From Maribacter algicola (GTDB taxonomy: Bacteria; Bacteroidota; Bacteroidia; Flavobacteriales; Flavobacteriaceae), in assembly GCF_003933245.1 (NCBI RefSeq), contig NZ_QUSX01000001.1, positions 2,046,001-2,110,000 on the forward strand: a DNA stretch of 64,000 nt. Reading direction: 5' to 3'. Under the pieces are notes generated by a model, which saw only the letters and a program-made list of their open reading frames with translations, ran no database searches and was not told the origin of the DNA. This document shows positions 18,044 through 25,939 of this stretch, in pieces (position 1 is the first letter of the stretch; each line of letters begins with the position of its first letter). Position numbers and translations under genes: made by a program.

Positions 18044-19028
18044 TGGGCAGCACAATGCTCAACGGCACATTTCCATATTGTGTCTTGTAAACCAATACTT
18101 TGTCCCCAATAAAGAGTTTGTCGTACAGTGTTGAGCTTACCAAGAGTGGTCCTGATGTAAGTATGATTCGACTGGAATTGGCATATCGGTTGGAAGTCAG
18201 TGCGAATTTATCTTCGACGATGGATGGAACTCCACGTTTATGGGACCTTTCCTTGTTCCTGTTATAATTTCGGTAAGCCACATATAATCTATAACATTGG
18301 AAAAGAGGTGCGGCCCAAATTGGAAACAATAACACGACAAAACTCCAGAAACCGCTGATGATCATTAAAAAGCCAATAGTGATAAATGGACTGGACCTTA
18401 CCAAACGCTTTTTTATTTCCAATTTCCAAACCCTATGCAAGGCTTCATGGTCTTTTGGGGTGTAGCGAGTATGTGGAATGTGCTTTTCCAGAAACTTTTC
18501 TTCTTCATCAAGCTTTTGAGCAACATGGGTATCCTCAACTTGCCCCAAAACTTGAAGATCTAGTGTAATTCCTGATTTGGGCGCTCGGTCCAGCTGCACG
18601 TCTGTTCCGACCCTGGCTTTTGAGTAACAGGAATAGTCCACCGAAAACTCCTCATCATCTATATAAACATAATATGACCTCCTGTTTCGGGTCCTTGTTT
18701 TGTGCCCGTAAACAGGCCTATCTCCCGTTGTGGCCCAATGCATCCTTTTGTCGGTGATTTTTCCGGAGACCCGAGATTTTATACCTCGTTTTAAATCGAT
18801 TGCGGTGGATGCAATAATATAGGCTATGACGCTAAAAAATAAGACCGAGAAGGCCACCATCATGTAGATTCCAAAGGAATCATCTGCAAAACCTGAATTG
18901 AACATAAACGACAGGAACAACCAGAATATGCCGATAACCACGACCGGAAATAACAACATTCCATATAATTGACGCCTTAGCTTGGTCTTATCTCTATGTG
19001 CTAAGGGCAATGTTTCCAATTTAGGCAT
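18018..19028 (-). CDS. membrane protein, DUF3592-like
   Basis: 336 residues from the ATG at 19028 (an in-frame TTG three codons earlier is less likely). Two membrane segments near residues 24-75 are followed by an extracytoplasmic or cytosolic beta-rich domain with Tyr/Arg-rich strands (about 85-150), then another membrane pair near 205-245 and a beta-rich tail. The arrangement resembles DUF3592 proteins, but I am unsure. The promoter is strong by consensus: TTG in the palindrome at 19076, 19-base spacer, TAATTTTG at 19056-19049. The small membrane protein gene overlaps its 3' end. Confidence 0.75.
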   Translation of the reverse strand: MPKLETLPLAHRDKTKLRRQLYGMLLFPVVVIGIFWLFLSFMFNSGFADDSFGIYMMVAFSVLFFSVIAYIIASTAIDLKRGIKSRVSGKITDKRMHWATTGDRPVYGHKTRTRNRRSYYVYIDDEEFSVDYSCYSKARVGTDVQLDRAPKSGITLDLQVLGQVEDTHVAQKLDEEEKFLEKHIPHTRYTPKDHEALHRVWKLEIKKRLVRSSPFITIGFLMIISGFWSFVVLLFPIWAAPLFQCYRLYVAYRNYNRNKERSHKRGVPSIVEDKFALTSNRYANSSRIILTSGPLLVSSTLYDKLFIGDKVLVYKTQYGNVPLSIVLPNGEEVYLV

Positions 19029-19048
19029 GATCCACAATTTGGTAGTGC

Positions 19049-19126
19049 CAAAATTAGGGCCTCCTCGAATCCCTACAATAGGGCAATTGTCCTATTGCGC
19101 CATAGCATGGCTTACAGATAGTTTTG
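19049..19126. promoter_or_regulatory. divergent promoters sharing one palindromic operator
   Basis: A near-perfect 22-base palindrome, CAATAGG-N8-CCTATTG (19076-19097), carries a -33 TTG at each end. Minus strand: 19-base spacer then TAATTTTG (19056-19049). Plus strand: 21-base spacer then TAGTTTTG (19119-19126). Both match the Bacteroidota promoter consensus, so one site serves both the DUF3592-like gene and the MORN gene. Confidence 0.8.
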
Positions 19127-19149
19127 CTGAAAACCAATCCAGCAAAAAA

Positions 19150-20811
19150 ATGAATTCCATTACCAATACCAAAAGACTTTACCCTGCCCTATTTATAATT
19201 CTTGCCCACTTTTTTCATTACCAAGGGTCTGCCCAAAACCTGCACCTCAGCAATTTTGACATCAAGGATGCACAGGTAACAGCGATGTCCATTACCAAAT
19301 ATCATGCTATCGGAGCCCATTTGTACAGTGAGAAGAACCAACTCGTGTTCAACCCCGATGGTTATTTAACAGAGGACAAACTTTACCTGGATAATAATTA
19401 CGAAAAGCTTACCACTTATGATTACATTGATAATGCGTCAAAAGCCATAGAGAAAAAATTCAATCCATTAGGTAAACAAGAAGGTTTGGATAAAACCCTT
19501 TATATCTATGAAACACCCATTGGCATAATTTCGGATGACCTACCCGAAACCGTAAAAAACGATGAAGGTCAATACATTGTTCTTGGCGGTTTAAAATACG
19601 GTGCAATCTTTAAGTACAAAAAATACGTGATCGTCTATGAGCTTGCGGAAGCAAACAATGGAGAAAACAAGGTGTTCTACTCCAGTGAATATACCTACGA
19701 TGGACTAAAACTAGATGAATCCTACAATCAAAAGGATATACGTTATTTTAAATACAATGACAAAAAGTTATTGGAGGAAGAATTGGGCATGTCCAAGATT
19801 TGGGAAAGCCTTTTATATAAGTATGTTTACGACCAACGTGGCAATTGGATTGAAAAAACCAAATTTAGGGCATCAAACTTTACCGAAACCAAATATCAAT
19901 GGATCATCGATGAGGTAAAATACAGGACCATCACGTACTCAGATGGTACGGTAACAGGCAGCACTGTGCCAAGTACTCCAGAAATCGCCTATTCATCCAA
20001 CCAAAACAAATTGAAAGACCTCCCAAAACTCAGCGATCCCATATTGATGTCCAAATCCATGAAATTCCTTCAAGATATCACTAGGCTCAGAAACAAAAAC
20101 AACGAAGGTACAAGCAACGCAACTAAAAACGAGATTTCCCCAACATGTTTAAACGGTGACTGTTCCAATGGGTTTGGCAAAGCTGATTTTGGGACATATA
20201 CCATTGAAGGTTTTTTTAGTAATGGCAAGGCCAATGGCCAAGGAACTTTATTCTACAAGGATAATTCAGGATACTATCAAGGCAACTTTGTAAATGGTTT
20301 CAGGGAAGGCTTCGGCATTTATACTTGGCTCAACAGTAAAAACTATTACATCGGGCAATGGGAAAAAGGCTTTCAAAATGGATATGGGTATGTAAAGAAC
20401 GGCGGAGAAATTCTACAGGCAGGTAAATTTGAAAAGGGAAAACTAGTCCAAGATTTACTCACCTATGACTATAAGAACAAAATAGCAAAGGGAAACTGTG
20501 TAGGTGAATGTCAGAATGGATTTGGGTACTATAAGTTTGATAATGGAGATAGCTATGTTGGATTTTTCACCAATGGTAAAAGAGATCATGTAGGTGCTTA
20601 CTCTTGGAAATCTGGAATGGCGCATATCGGAACAATTGTTAATGAACAGCATAATGGTTACGGTCAAGAATTCTATAGGCCTAGCGAACAATATTATCTA
20701 GGTAATTTTTCACAAGGAAAACGCAATGGTCTTGGGATTTTCTATAACAAAGAGCATCAAGTACTACAAAAAGGTATTTGGAGTGATGGGCAATTGACCG
20801 GAAAGTTCTAG
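19150..20811 (+). CDS. secreted MORN-repeat protein
   Basis: 553 residues from the ATG at 19150. The frame is open further upstream, but only this start gives a signal peptide (ending near S-A-Q) and it lies 23 bases after the -7 element at 19119-19126. The N-terminal half (about 30-320) is a Tyr/Lys-rich beta-type domain reminiscent of WD/RHS-like or YD-repeat text such as Y-V-Y-D-x-R-G-N-W. The C-terminal 215 residues hold at least six MORN-type units (G-x-G-x-Y/F with Y-x-G-x-F/W). Two of them are preceded by a Cys-x4-Cys-x-Asn-Gly-Phe-Gly motif. MORN proteins are scaffolds or lipid/protein binders; the role here is unknown. It probably belongs to the same regulon as the genes at 16561 and 18018. 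Confidence 0.85.
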   Translation: MNSITNTKRLYPALFIILAHFFHYQGSAQNLHLSNFDIKDAQVTAMSITKYHAIGAHLYSEKNQLVFNPDGYLTEDKLYLDNNYEKLTTYDYIDNASKAIEKKFNPLGKQEGLDKTLYIYETPIGIISDDLPETVKNDEGQYIVLGGLKYGAIFKYKKYVIVYELAEANNGENKVFYSSEYTYDGLKLDESYNQKDIRYFKYNDKKLLEEELGMSKIWESLLYKYVYDQRGNWIEKTKFRASNFTETKYQWIIDEVKYRTITYSDGTVTGSTVPSTPEIAYSSNQNKLKDLPKLSDPILMSKSMKFLQDITRLRNKNNEGTSNATKNEISPTCLNGDCSNGFGKADFGTYTIEGFFSNGKANGQGTLFYKDNSGYYQGNFVNGFREGFGIYTWLNSKNYYIGQWEKGFQNGYGYVKNGGEILQAGKFEKGKLVQDLLTYDYKNKIAKGNCVGECQNGFGYYKFDNGDSYVGFFTNGKRDHVGAYSWKSGMAHIGTIVNEQHNGYGQEFYRPSEQYYLGNFSQGKRNGLGIFYNKEHQVLQKGIWSDGQLTGKF

Positions 20812-21670
20812 AAAACTTGAGCGCTTTTATGAAAAGCTTAAGCTACTCAAGATTCCTTGAGTATTAAAAAATCAAAATTTAGCGAACGGAACGCAGTGAA
20901 GTGCTGCAAGCCCCAAATCTTGCCAAACTAACCATACTGGGCGAGGCAATTTTATCTATTAATCCGCTATACTCTTAACATCATTTGAGTTAATCCAATG
21001 GTCTGTTGACCTCAATTTTATATTTCCAATCTCCATTCCGTTATTTTAAGCTTTAGATTGCTTTTCCATAGGTCCAATTTATTTTTTCGTCAAATTGCGT
21101 CAATTTTTTCGTCAAAATTTTCCAGTGTTTACAGGGCTTCCCAAAGGGTTTACTGTAGATTTCGGAAAATCCTACTGTAGACCCCTGATTTTGAACAGTA
21201 TTCCAAAATCCATTCAGCTAACTGGTATTCAACGTGTTGAAGACACGAAAACAACCGTGATGGCGCAATTTGCGTATCACCCTCTTGCTATTCCTTCGTC
21301 CCGCATGCGGAACCGAATAAATACAAGCTGATTTGGATATCAGCTGTCCAATAAATATTCTTTGGTTTGTACGGACTTTAGGAAAGTCAAATCAAAATTA
21401 GCATGCCGTACAAATGATGCATTATAGCATAGATTAAAGATAATGATTTAAAACTCAAATTCCTTTCTCGAGAATGCTAGTTCCATAGTCATATTTCAGC
21501 TAACAACTACTAGATCATGATTTAAGTATTCAAAGGAAGTGTTTGAACTCGAAATACAAACAAATTTCGCCTACAAAAGTTAAAAAGTGTTAAAATTAAT
21601 GGCGTTTGCAAATTGTTTGCAAAAAATAGGTCTCAAAAAGATAAACTCTCTGAGACCCTATGAATAATAG
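20812..21670. other. gene-free region with several inverted and direct repeats
   Basis: No convincing gene. Inverted repeats are TACTCAAG-ATTC-CTTGAGTA (20844-20863) just after the MORN gene and AGCTGAT-N6-ATCAGCT (21326-21345). A direct repeat ATTTTTTCGTCAAA occurs at 21081 and 21103. A 78-codon open frame at 21095-21331 has poor composition and no start context. The right end is the terminator of tRNA-Arg. The region sits where a tRNA-targeted element would begin. Confidence 0.5.
21622..21658 (-). terminator. rho-independent terminator of tRNA-Arg
   Basis: On the minus strand the stem GGTCTCA.../...TGAGACC is followed by a TATTTTTT tract. It begins about a dozen bases past the tRNA 3' end, as expected for a tRNA terminator. 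Confidence 0.8.
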
Positions 21671-21744
21671 TGATCGCGACACGATTCGAACGTGTGACCG
21701 TCTGCTTAGAAGGCAGATGCTCTATCCAGCTGAGCTACGCGACC
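21671..21744 (-). tRNA. tRNA-Arg (anticodon TCT)
   Basis: 74 bases fold into a complete cloverleaf. The acceptor stem is GGTCGCG/CGCGATC (one G-T pair) and the D-arm GCTC/GAGC. The anticodon stem is TCTGC/GCAGA with loop CTTCTAA, so the anticodon is TCT. The T-stem is ACACG/CGTGT with loop TTCGAAT, and the discriminator is A. CCA is not encoded. Three partial copies of its 3' end lie to the left in the same orientation (13631, 13471, 2358). Confidence 0.97.
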
Positions 21745-21856
21745 GTAGTACATTTAAAAGAATGGGTTTTTTAAATGTGGCTGCAAATTTAGTAAAAAAT
21801 ATATAGTGGTAAAACCAAAATCATTAAAAGATACAGCTTCTCAAATTCAACCTGTT

Positions 21857-22309
21857 TTAAGTCTTTTTGTATCCATCGTATTTGTCAAAGTTATCGTATA
21901 ACTGGTCAAGGACCTGATAGAAGGTTTCAAAGGCTTCTTCTGAAATATTTATGGTACTGACCCTTCTCAAATCCTGAATCAAAGGAAGTACTTTTTCCAT
22001 GAGCTGCTGTCCCTCTACGGTCATGACCAATTTGTAGCGTTTTTGATCGTCCCGAAAGCGTGATTTTTTCAATAAGCCCTTCTTACAAAGTCCGCTGATG
22101 ACCCTTGAGGTCGTGGCTCTGTTTCTAAAATTGGATTTAGCAATGTCTGCCTGGGAGGCATCCGTACCTTCCAAATGTACCCGTTGAAGGATGACCCACT
22201 GTTCTATGGTCAAATCGATGTCGTTCTCCGCGAATACCTGTAAAAAAGTACTTTGAACCTTTTTTAAAGTACGGTCAATGTATACGCCAAATCCTTCTGT
22301 CCGGTCCAT
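21857..22309 (-). CDS. MarR-family transcriptional regulator
   Basis: 150 residues from the ATG at 22309; the frame extends upstream but would overlap the divergent gene. A winged-helix MarR domain covers residues about 30-120, with the D-I-A-K-S-N...T-T-S-R-V-I recognition helix and the R-D-D-Q-K-R-Y-K wing. MarR proteins are usually ligand-released repressors; HmgR/HpaR-type relatives control aromatic acid catabolism. It diverges from the homogentisate operon with 115 bases between starts. The minus-strand -7 element TATTTTTG lies at 22335-22328. A palindrome (22354-22371) in the shared region is the likely operator for both directions. Confidence 0.9.
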   Translation of the reverse strand: MDRTEGFGVYIDRTLKKVQSTFLQVFAENDIDLTIEQWVILQRVHLEGTDASQADIAKSNFRNRATTSRVISGLCKKGLLKKSRFRDDQKRYKLVMTVEGQQLMEKVLPLIQDLRRVSTINISEEAFETFYQVLDQLYDNFDKYDGYKKT

Positions 22310-22353
22310 AAATTGCTTTTGGTCGAACAAAAATACATAGAATATCGTTAAAA

Positions 22354-22371
22354 TTGTTGTTAATGCAACAA
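22354..22371. promoter_or_regulatory. candidate MarR operator between divergent genes
   Basis: Perfect inverted repeat TTGTTG-N6-CAACAA in the 115-base gap between the MarR gene and the catabolic operon. On the plus strand the second TTG is followed after 19 bases by TATTTTTTG (22379-22387), a near-consensus -7 element, so a bound repressor would block the operon promoter. A related GCAAC-TAT-GTTGC repeat lies at 23543-23555 before the dioxygenase gene. Confidence 0.65.
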
Positions 22372-22424
22372 AATGAAATATTTTTTGTAATTTTAAGCCA
22401 AGATTGGGTAACCTATTAAGCATC

Positions 22425-23531
22425 ATGTCCATACAGTTCAAAACATATATTTTAGAGGATAGCACGTATAAAGGTGGCAGCAAGAAAATTGTAATGCCCG
22501 AAGGTATTGAGGTGCATAAATTATCCTCCAATGAAAATCCACTGGGGTATTCTCCAAGGGTAAGGCAAGCATTGATGGATTCAATGGAGGACCTTAGTCA
22601 ATATCCTGACAATACGGATATCCGTTTGCGCCAGGCTTTGGTAAAGGATTTTGACCATGAACTTTCTGAAGATCATTTCATTACGGCGAACAGCGGTTCG
22701 GAAATTATCGACCTAATTTCAAAGGCTTTCTTGAATGAAGGCGATCAGGTCATTGTGAGTCAGCCCTGCTTTCTGCCTTATACGGCATTCACTAGGTGGA
22801 TGGGGGCCACGGCTATCAATGTACCCATGACCGCCGATTACGACTATGACTTTGAAGGTATTCTGAATGCCATGACGGATAATGTCAAATTGGTCTTTCT
22901 GGCTTCGCCCAATAATCCTTCGGGAACCTACATTCCAAAAGATGTTCTGGAGGATTTTATTGATAAAGTTCCAGAACACGTAATTGTAGTATTGGATGAG
23001 GTGTATCGGCATTTTGCCGAAGCCCCGGATTATGTGACCGGACTTCCCTTTGTAAAACAGCAAAAAAATATCATCGCCATCAATAGCTTTTCCAAGACCT
23101 ATGGATTGGCTGGACTCAGAGTTGGGTATTGCTATGCACCGTTACACATCAGCAGTTATATCCGAAAAATTTGTAAACCGTTCCTATTGTCGTCCATGGC
23201 CTTGGAAGGTGCCATTGCGGCTCTTGAAGACGTTGAATTTGTCCAGAAGACGGTCGATTTGGTTTTCAAGGAAAGGGCATTCGTACTGAAAAGGTTAAAG
23301 GAACTTAAGATCCAATATTGGCCTACCCAGGGCAACTTTGTCTTGATTAATCCTCCAATTCCCGATGTAGATTTGGTAAAACAATTGGAACAAAAAGGAA
23401 TTATGGTACGGCCCGTGGGCAATTTTGGTGCTCCCGGATTGGTCCGTATCTCCTTTGGCACACGACAGGCAAATAGTGCCTTGTTGAAAGCGCTGGAAGC
23501 TATCATTAAACTAAAGGAAGTAACAATCTAA
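22425..23531 (+). CDS. PLP-dependent aminotransferase, HisC-like; probable aromatic aminotransferase
   Basis: 368 residues from the ATG at 22425 (the frame is open to a TTG at 22404). Fold type I aminotransferase of the histidinol-phosphate family: N-P-S-G near 163-167, Asp191-Glu-Val-Tyr, and the PLP lysine Lys224 in S-F-S-K-T-Y. HisC-like enzymes act on histidinol phosphate or on aromatic amino acids. As first gene of the homogentisate operon, and with no his genes around, it most likely converts tyrosine (and phenylalanine) to the 2-oxo acid used by the next enzyme. Confidence 0.88.
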   Translation: MSIQFKTYILEDSTYKGGSKKIVMPEGIEVHKLSSNENPLGYSPRVRQALMDSMEDLSQYPDNTDIRLRQALVKDFDHELSEDHFITANSGSEIIDLISKAFLNEGDQVIVSQPCFLPYTAFTRWMGATAINVPMTADYDYDFEGILNAMTDNVKLVFLASPNNPSGTYIPKDVLEDFIDKVPEHVIVVLDEVYRHFAEAPDYVTGLPFVKQQKNIIAINSFSKTYGLAGLRVGYCYAPLHISSYIRKICKPFLLSSMALEGAIAALEDVEFVQKTVDLVFKERAFVLKRLKELKIQYWPTQGNFVLINPPIPDVDLVKQLEQKGIMVRPVGNFGAPGLVRISFGTRQANSALLKALEAIIKLKEVTI

Positions 23532-23542
23532 ATATTTCTTTG

Positions 23543-23555
23543 GCAACTATGTTGC
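23543..23555. promoter_or_regulatory. second candidate MarR-type operator
   Basis: Inverted repeat GCAAC-TAT-GTTGC in the 52-base gap before the dioxygenase gene, followed by more CAACAA. It shares the GTTG/CAAC core with the palindrome at 22354. It may be an internal control point of the operon. Confidence 0.4.
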
Positions 23556-23583
23556 AACAACAACAATATTAAAATAAAGAATT

Positions 23584-24714
23584 ATGTCAACAATCGTAGC
23601 AGCACAAAATAAACAAGAAAAAACGACCGATTTCATGCCCATAAACGGCACGGATTATTTGGAACTGTATGTAAGCAACTCCAAACAGGCGGCCCATTTT
23701 TATAAAACCGCTTTCGGTTTTGAATCCTTGGCCTATAGAGGTTTGGAAACAGGTAGCAGGGAATTTGAATCCTACGTGGTTCAGCAGGATAAAATTAGAT
23801 TGGTTCTTACATCTCCGTTAAAAAGTGGCACCGAAGTGGGTAAACACATAGATAAGCACGGTGATGGTGTAAAGGTAACGGCCCTTTGGGTAGATGATGC
23901 TACCTATGCCTATGAAGAGGCGGTGAAGCGCGGGGCCAAAAGTTTTATGAAGCCCCAAGTGGAGGAAGATGATCATGGAAAAGTGGTGCGTTCCGGCATT
24001 CATACCTATGGAGAAGTAGTCCATATTTTTGTAGAGCGAAAGGATTATAATGGGGTATTTTTACCCGGATATAGGAAATGGGAATCGGATTATAGACCGG
24101 AATCCGTTGGACTCAAATTTGTAGACCACATGGTGGGGAATGTGGAAGAAGGCAAAATGAATTATTGGGTGAAGTTCTATGAAGAAGTGATGGGCTTCAA
24201 ACAGATTCTTTCTTTTGACGATAAGGAAATCTCTACGGAATACACCGCTTTGATGAGCAAGGTGATGAGCAATGGCAATGGGCGAATCAAATTTCCTATC
24301 AATGAACCGGCTCCGGGAAAGAAAAAATCACAAGTAGATGAATATCTGGAGTTTTATGAAGGTGAAGGGGTGCAACATATTGCTGTCGCTACCGATGATA
24401 TTGTAAAAACCGTTTCCGACTTAAAAAGTAGAGGCGTTGAATTTTTGACCGTACCCACTACGTATTACGATGTCTTGACCGAAAGAGTTGGCAAAATCGA
24501 TGAAGACATAGACTCTTTGCGAAAATTAGGAATTTTGGTGGATCGTGACGATGAGGGTTATTTGTTGCAGATTTTCACTAAAACGGTACAGGCAAGACCT
24601 ACTATGTTTTTTGAGATCATTCAGAGGAAGGGAGCTACTTCCTTTGGAAAAGGAAACTTTAAGGCATTGTTTGAAGCTATCGAGCGCGAACAAGAACTTA
24701 GGGGTACTTTGTAA
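23584..24714 (+). CDS. hppD: 4-hydroxyphenylpyruvate dioxygenase
   Basis: 376 residues made of two vicinal-oxygen-chelate domains. Iron ligands are visible in the C-terminal domain: His182 (D-H-M-V-G-N), His265 (V-Q-H-I-A) and Glu344 (F-F-E-I-I-Q-R). The enzyme converts 4-hydroxyphenylpyruvate to homogentisate. Length and motifs are normal. Second gene of the tyrosine catabolic operon; homogentisate dioxygenase starts 48 bases downstream. An operator-like repeat lies just upstream. Confidence 0.96.
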   Translation: MSTIVAAQNKQEKTTDFMPINGTDYLELYVSNSKQAAHFYKTAFGFESLAYRGLETGSREFESYVVQQDKIRLVLTSPLKSGTEVGKHIDKHGDGVKVTALWVDDATYAYEEAVKRGAKSFMKPQVEEDDHGKVVRSGIHTYGEVVHIFVERKDYNGVFLPGYRKWESDYRPESVGLKFVDHMVGNVEEGKMNYWVKFYEEVMGFKQILSFDDKEISTEYTALMSKVMSNGNGRIKFPINEPAPGKKKSQVDEYLEFYEGEGVQHIAVATDDIVKTVSDLKSRGVEFLTVPTTYYDVLTERVGKIDEDIDSLRKLGILVDRDDEGYLLQIFTKTVQARPTMFFEIIQRKGATSFGKGNFKALFEAIEREQELRGTL

Positions 24715-24762
24715 TACTCCAAATTGAGTAACTTTAAAGAAACCTAAGATTAAAAAAATTCT

Positions 24763-25923
24763 ATGCCTATATATCATAAACAAGGAACTATACCCCCAAA
24801 GCGGCACACGCAATTTCGTAGGCCAGACGGGGAACTGTATTCAGAGCAACTGTTCGGGACCATAGGTTTTGATGGCATGTCTTCATTACTCTATCACCAC
24901 AATAGGCCTACAATGGTTAAGGAAATTGTGAAGAGTACAGATATGTCCCCTAAAATCGCCATGGAAAAACATATTCGTTCGTTAAAATTGGTGAGTTTTA
25001 ATGTGGAACCCAAGGACGATTTCCTCGAAGCACGCGAACCCCTTTTGGTGAATAGCGATGTGCATATAGGTGTGGCGGCGCCCAGACATTCCATGACCAC
25101 CTATTTTTATAAGAATGCCGATGCGGATGAAATGTTGTTCATCCACAAGGGCACGGGTACGCTCAGGACCATTTTTGGAAACATTCCTTTTGAATATGGC
25201 GACTATCTCATTATTCCAAGAGGGGTCATTTATCAAATCGATTTTGATTCTGAGGAAAACCGAATTTTTTACGCGGAGTCCTTCACGCCCATATATACGC
25301 CAAAACGGTATAGAAATTGGTTTGGTCAATTGTTGGAACATTCACCGTATTGCGAACGTGATTATAAACTCCCTCAGGACTTGGAAACTTTCACGGATAC
25401 TCAGGAGCATCTTATGAAGGTTAAAAAGCAAGGGGTGCTCCATGAAATGATTTACGAAGGACATCCTTTTGATGTTGTGGGATGGGACGGTTACAATTAT
25501 CCCTACGGATTTTCAATCCATAATTTTGAACCGATTACCGGGAGGATACACCAACCACCACCGGTACATCAGACCTTTGAGACATCGGCCTTTGTTATCT
25601 GCTCCTTTGTGCCCAGATTGTACGATTATCATCCAAAATCCATTCCGGCTCCATACAACCATTCCAATATAGATTCAGATGAGGTACTGTACTATGTGGA
25701 CGGTGATTTTATGAGCAGGAACGGGGTGGCCCCGGGCAATATTTCCTTACATCCTGCCGGTATTCCACACGGTCCGCACCCGGGTGCCGTAGAGCGAAGT
25801 ATCGGCCAAAAAGGTTCCGAGGAATTGGCTGTGATGATAGACACCTTCAGACCTTTGATGGTCACGGAAAATGCCCTAAAACTGGACGACGGGGATTATT
25901 ATCGTTCTTGGTTGAATTCATAA
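24763..25923 (+). CDS. hmgA: homogentisate 1,2-dioxygenase
   Basis: 386 residues, a cupin-type ring-cleaving dioxygenase. The family motif H-P-A-G-I-P-H-G-P-H-P lies at 330-340. His300 and Glu307, in the N-H-S-N-I-D-S-D-E stretch, and His336 are the probable iron ligands. It opens homogentisate to maleylacetoacetate. It is shorter than the human enzyme (about 445 residues) but typical of the bacterial short form. Third gene of the operon; fumarylacetoacetase starts 16 bases after its stop. I saw no separate maleylacetoacetate isomerase in the window. Confidence 0.95.
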   Translation: MPIYHKQGTIPPKRHTQFRRPDGELYSEQLFGTIGFDGMSSLLYHHNRPTMVKEIVKSTDMSPKIAMEKHIRSLKLVSFNVEPKDDFLEAREPLLVNSDVHIGVAAPRHSMTTYFYKNADADEMLFIHKGTGTLRTIFGNIPFEYGDYLIIPRGVIYQIDFDSEENRIFYAESFTPIYTPKRYRNWFGQLLEHSPYCERDYKLPQDLETFTDTQEHLMKVKKQGVLHEMIYEGHPFDVVGWDGYNYPYGFSIHNFEPITGRIHQPPPVHQTFETSAFVICSFVPRLYDYHPKSIPAPYNHSNIDSDEVLYYVDGDFMSRNGVAPGNISLHPAGIPHGPHPGAVERSIGQKGSEELAVMIDTFRPLMVTENALKLDDGDYYRSWLNS

Positions 25924-25939
25924 ATCCAGCAGAACCTAC

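Noticed and set aside
21095..21331. 78-codon open frame left of tRNA-Arg as an integrase or phage gene fragment
   Set aside because: Composition is not protein-like, and I see no recombinase R-x-x-R or H-x-x-R motif in it or on the other strand.
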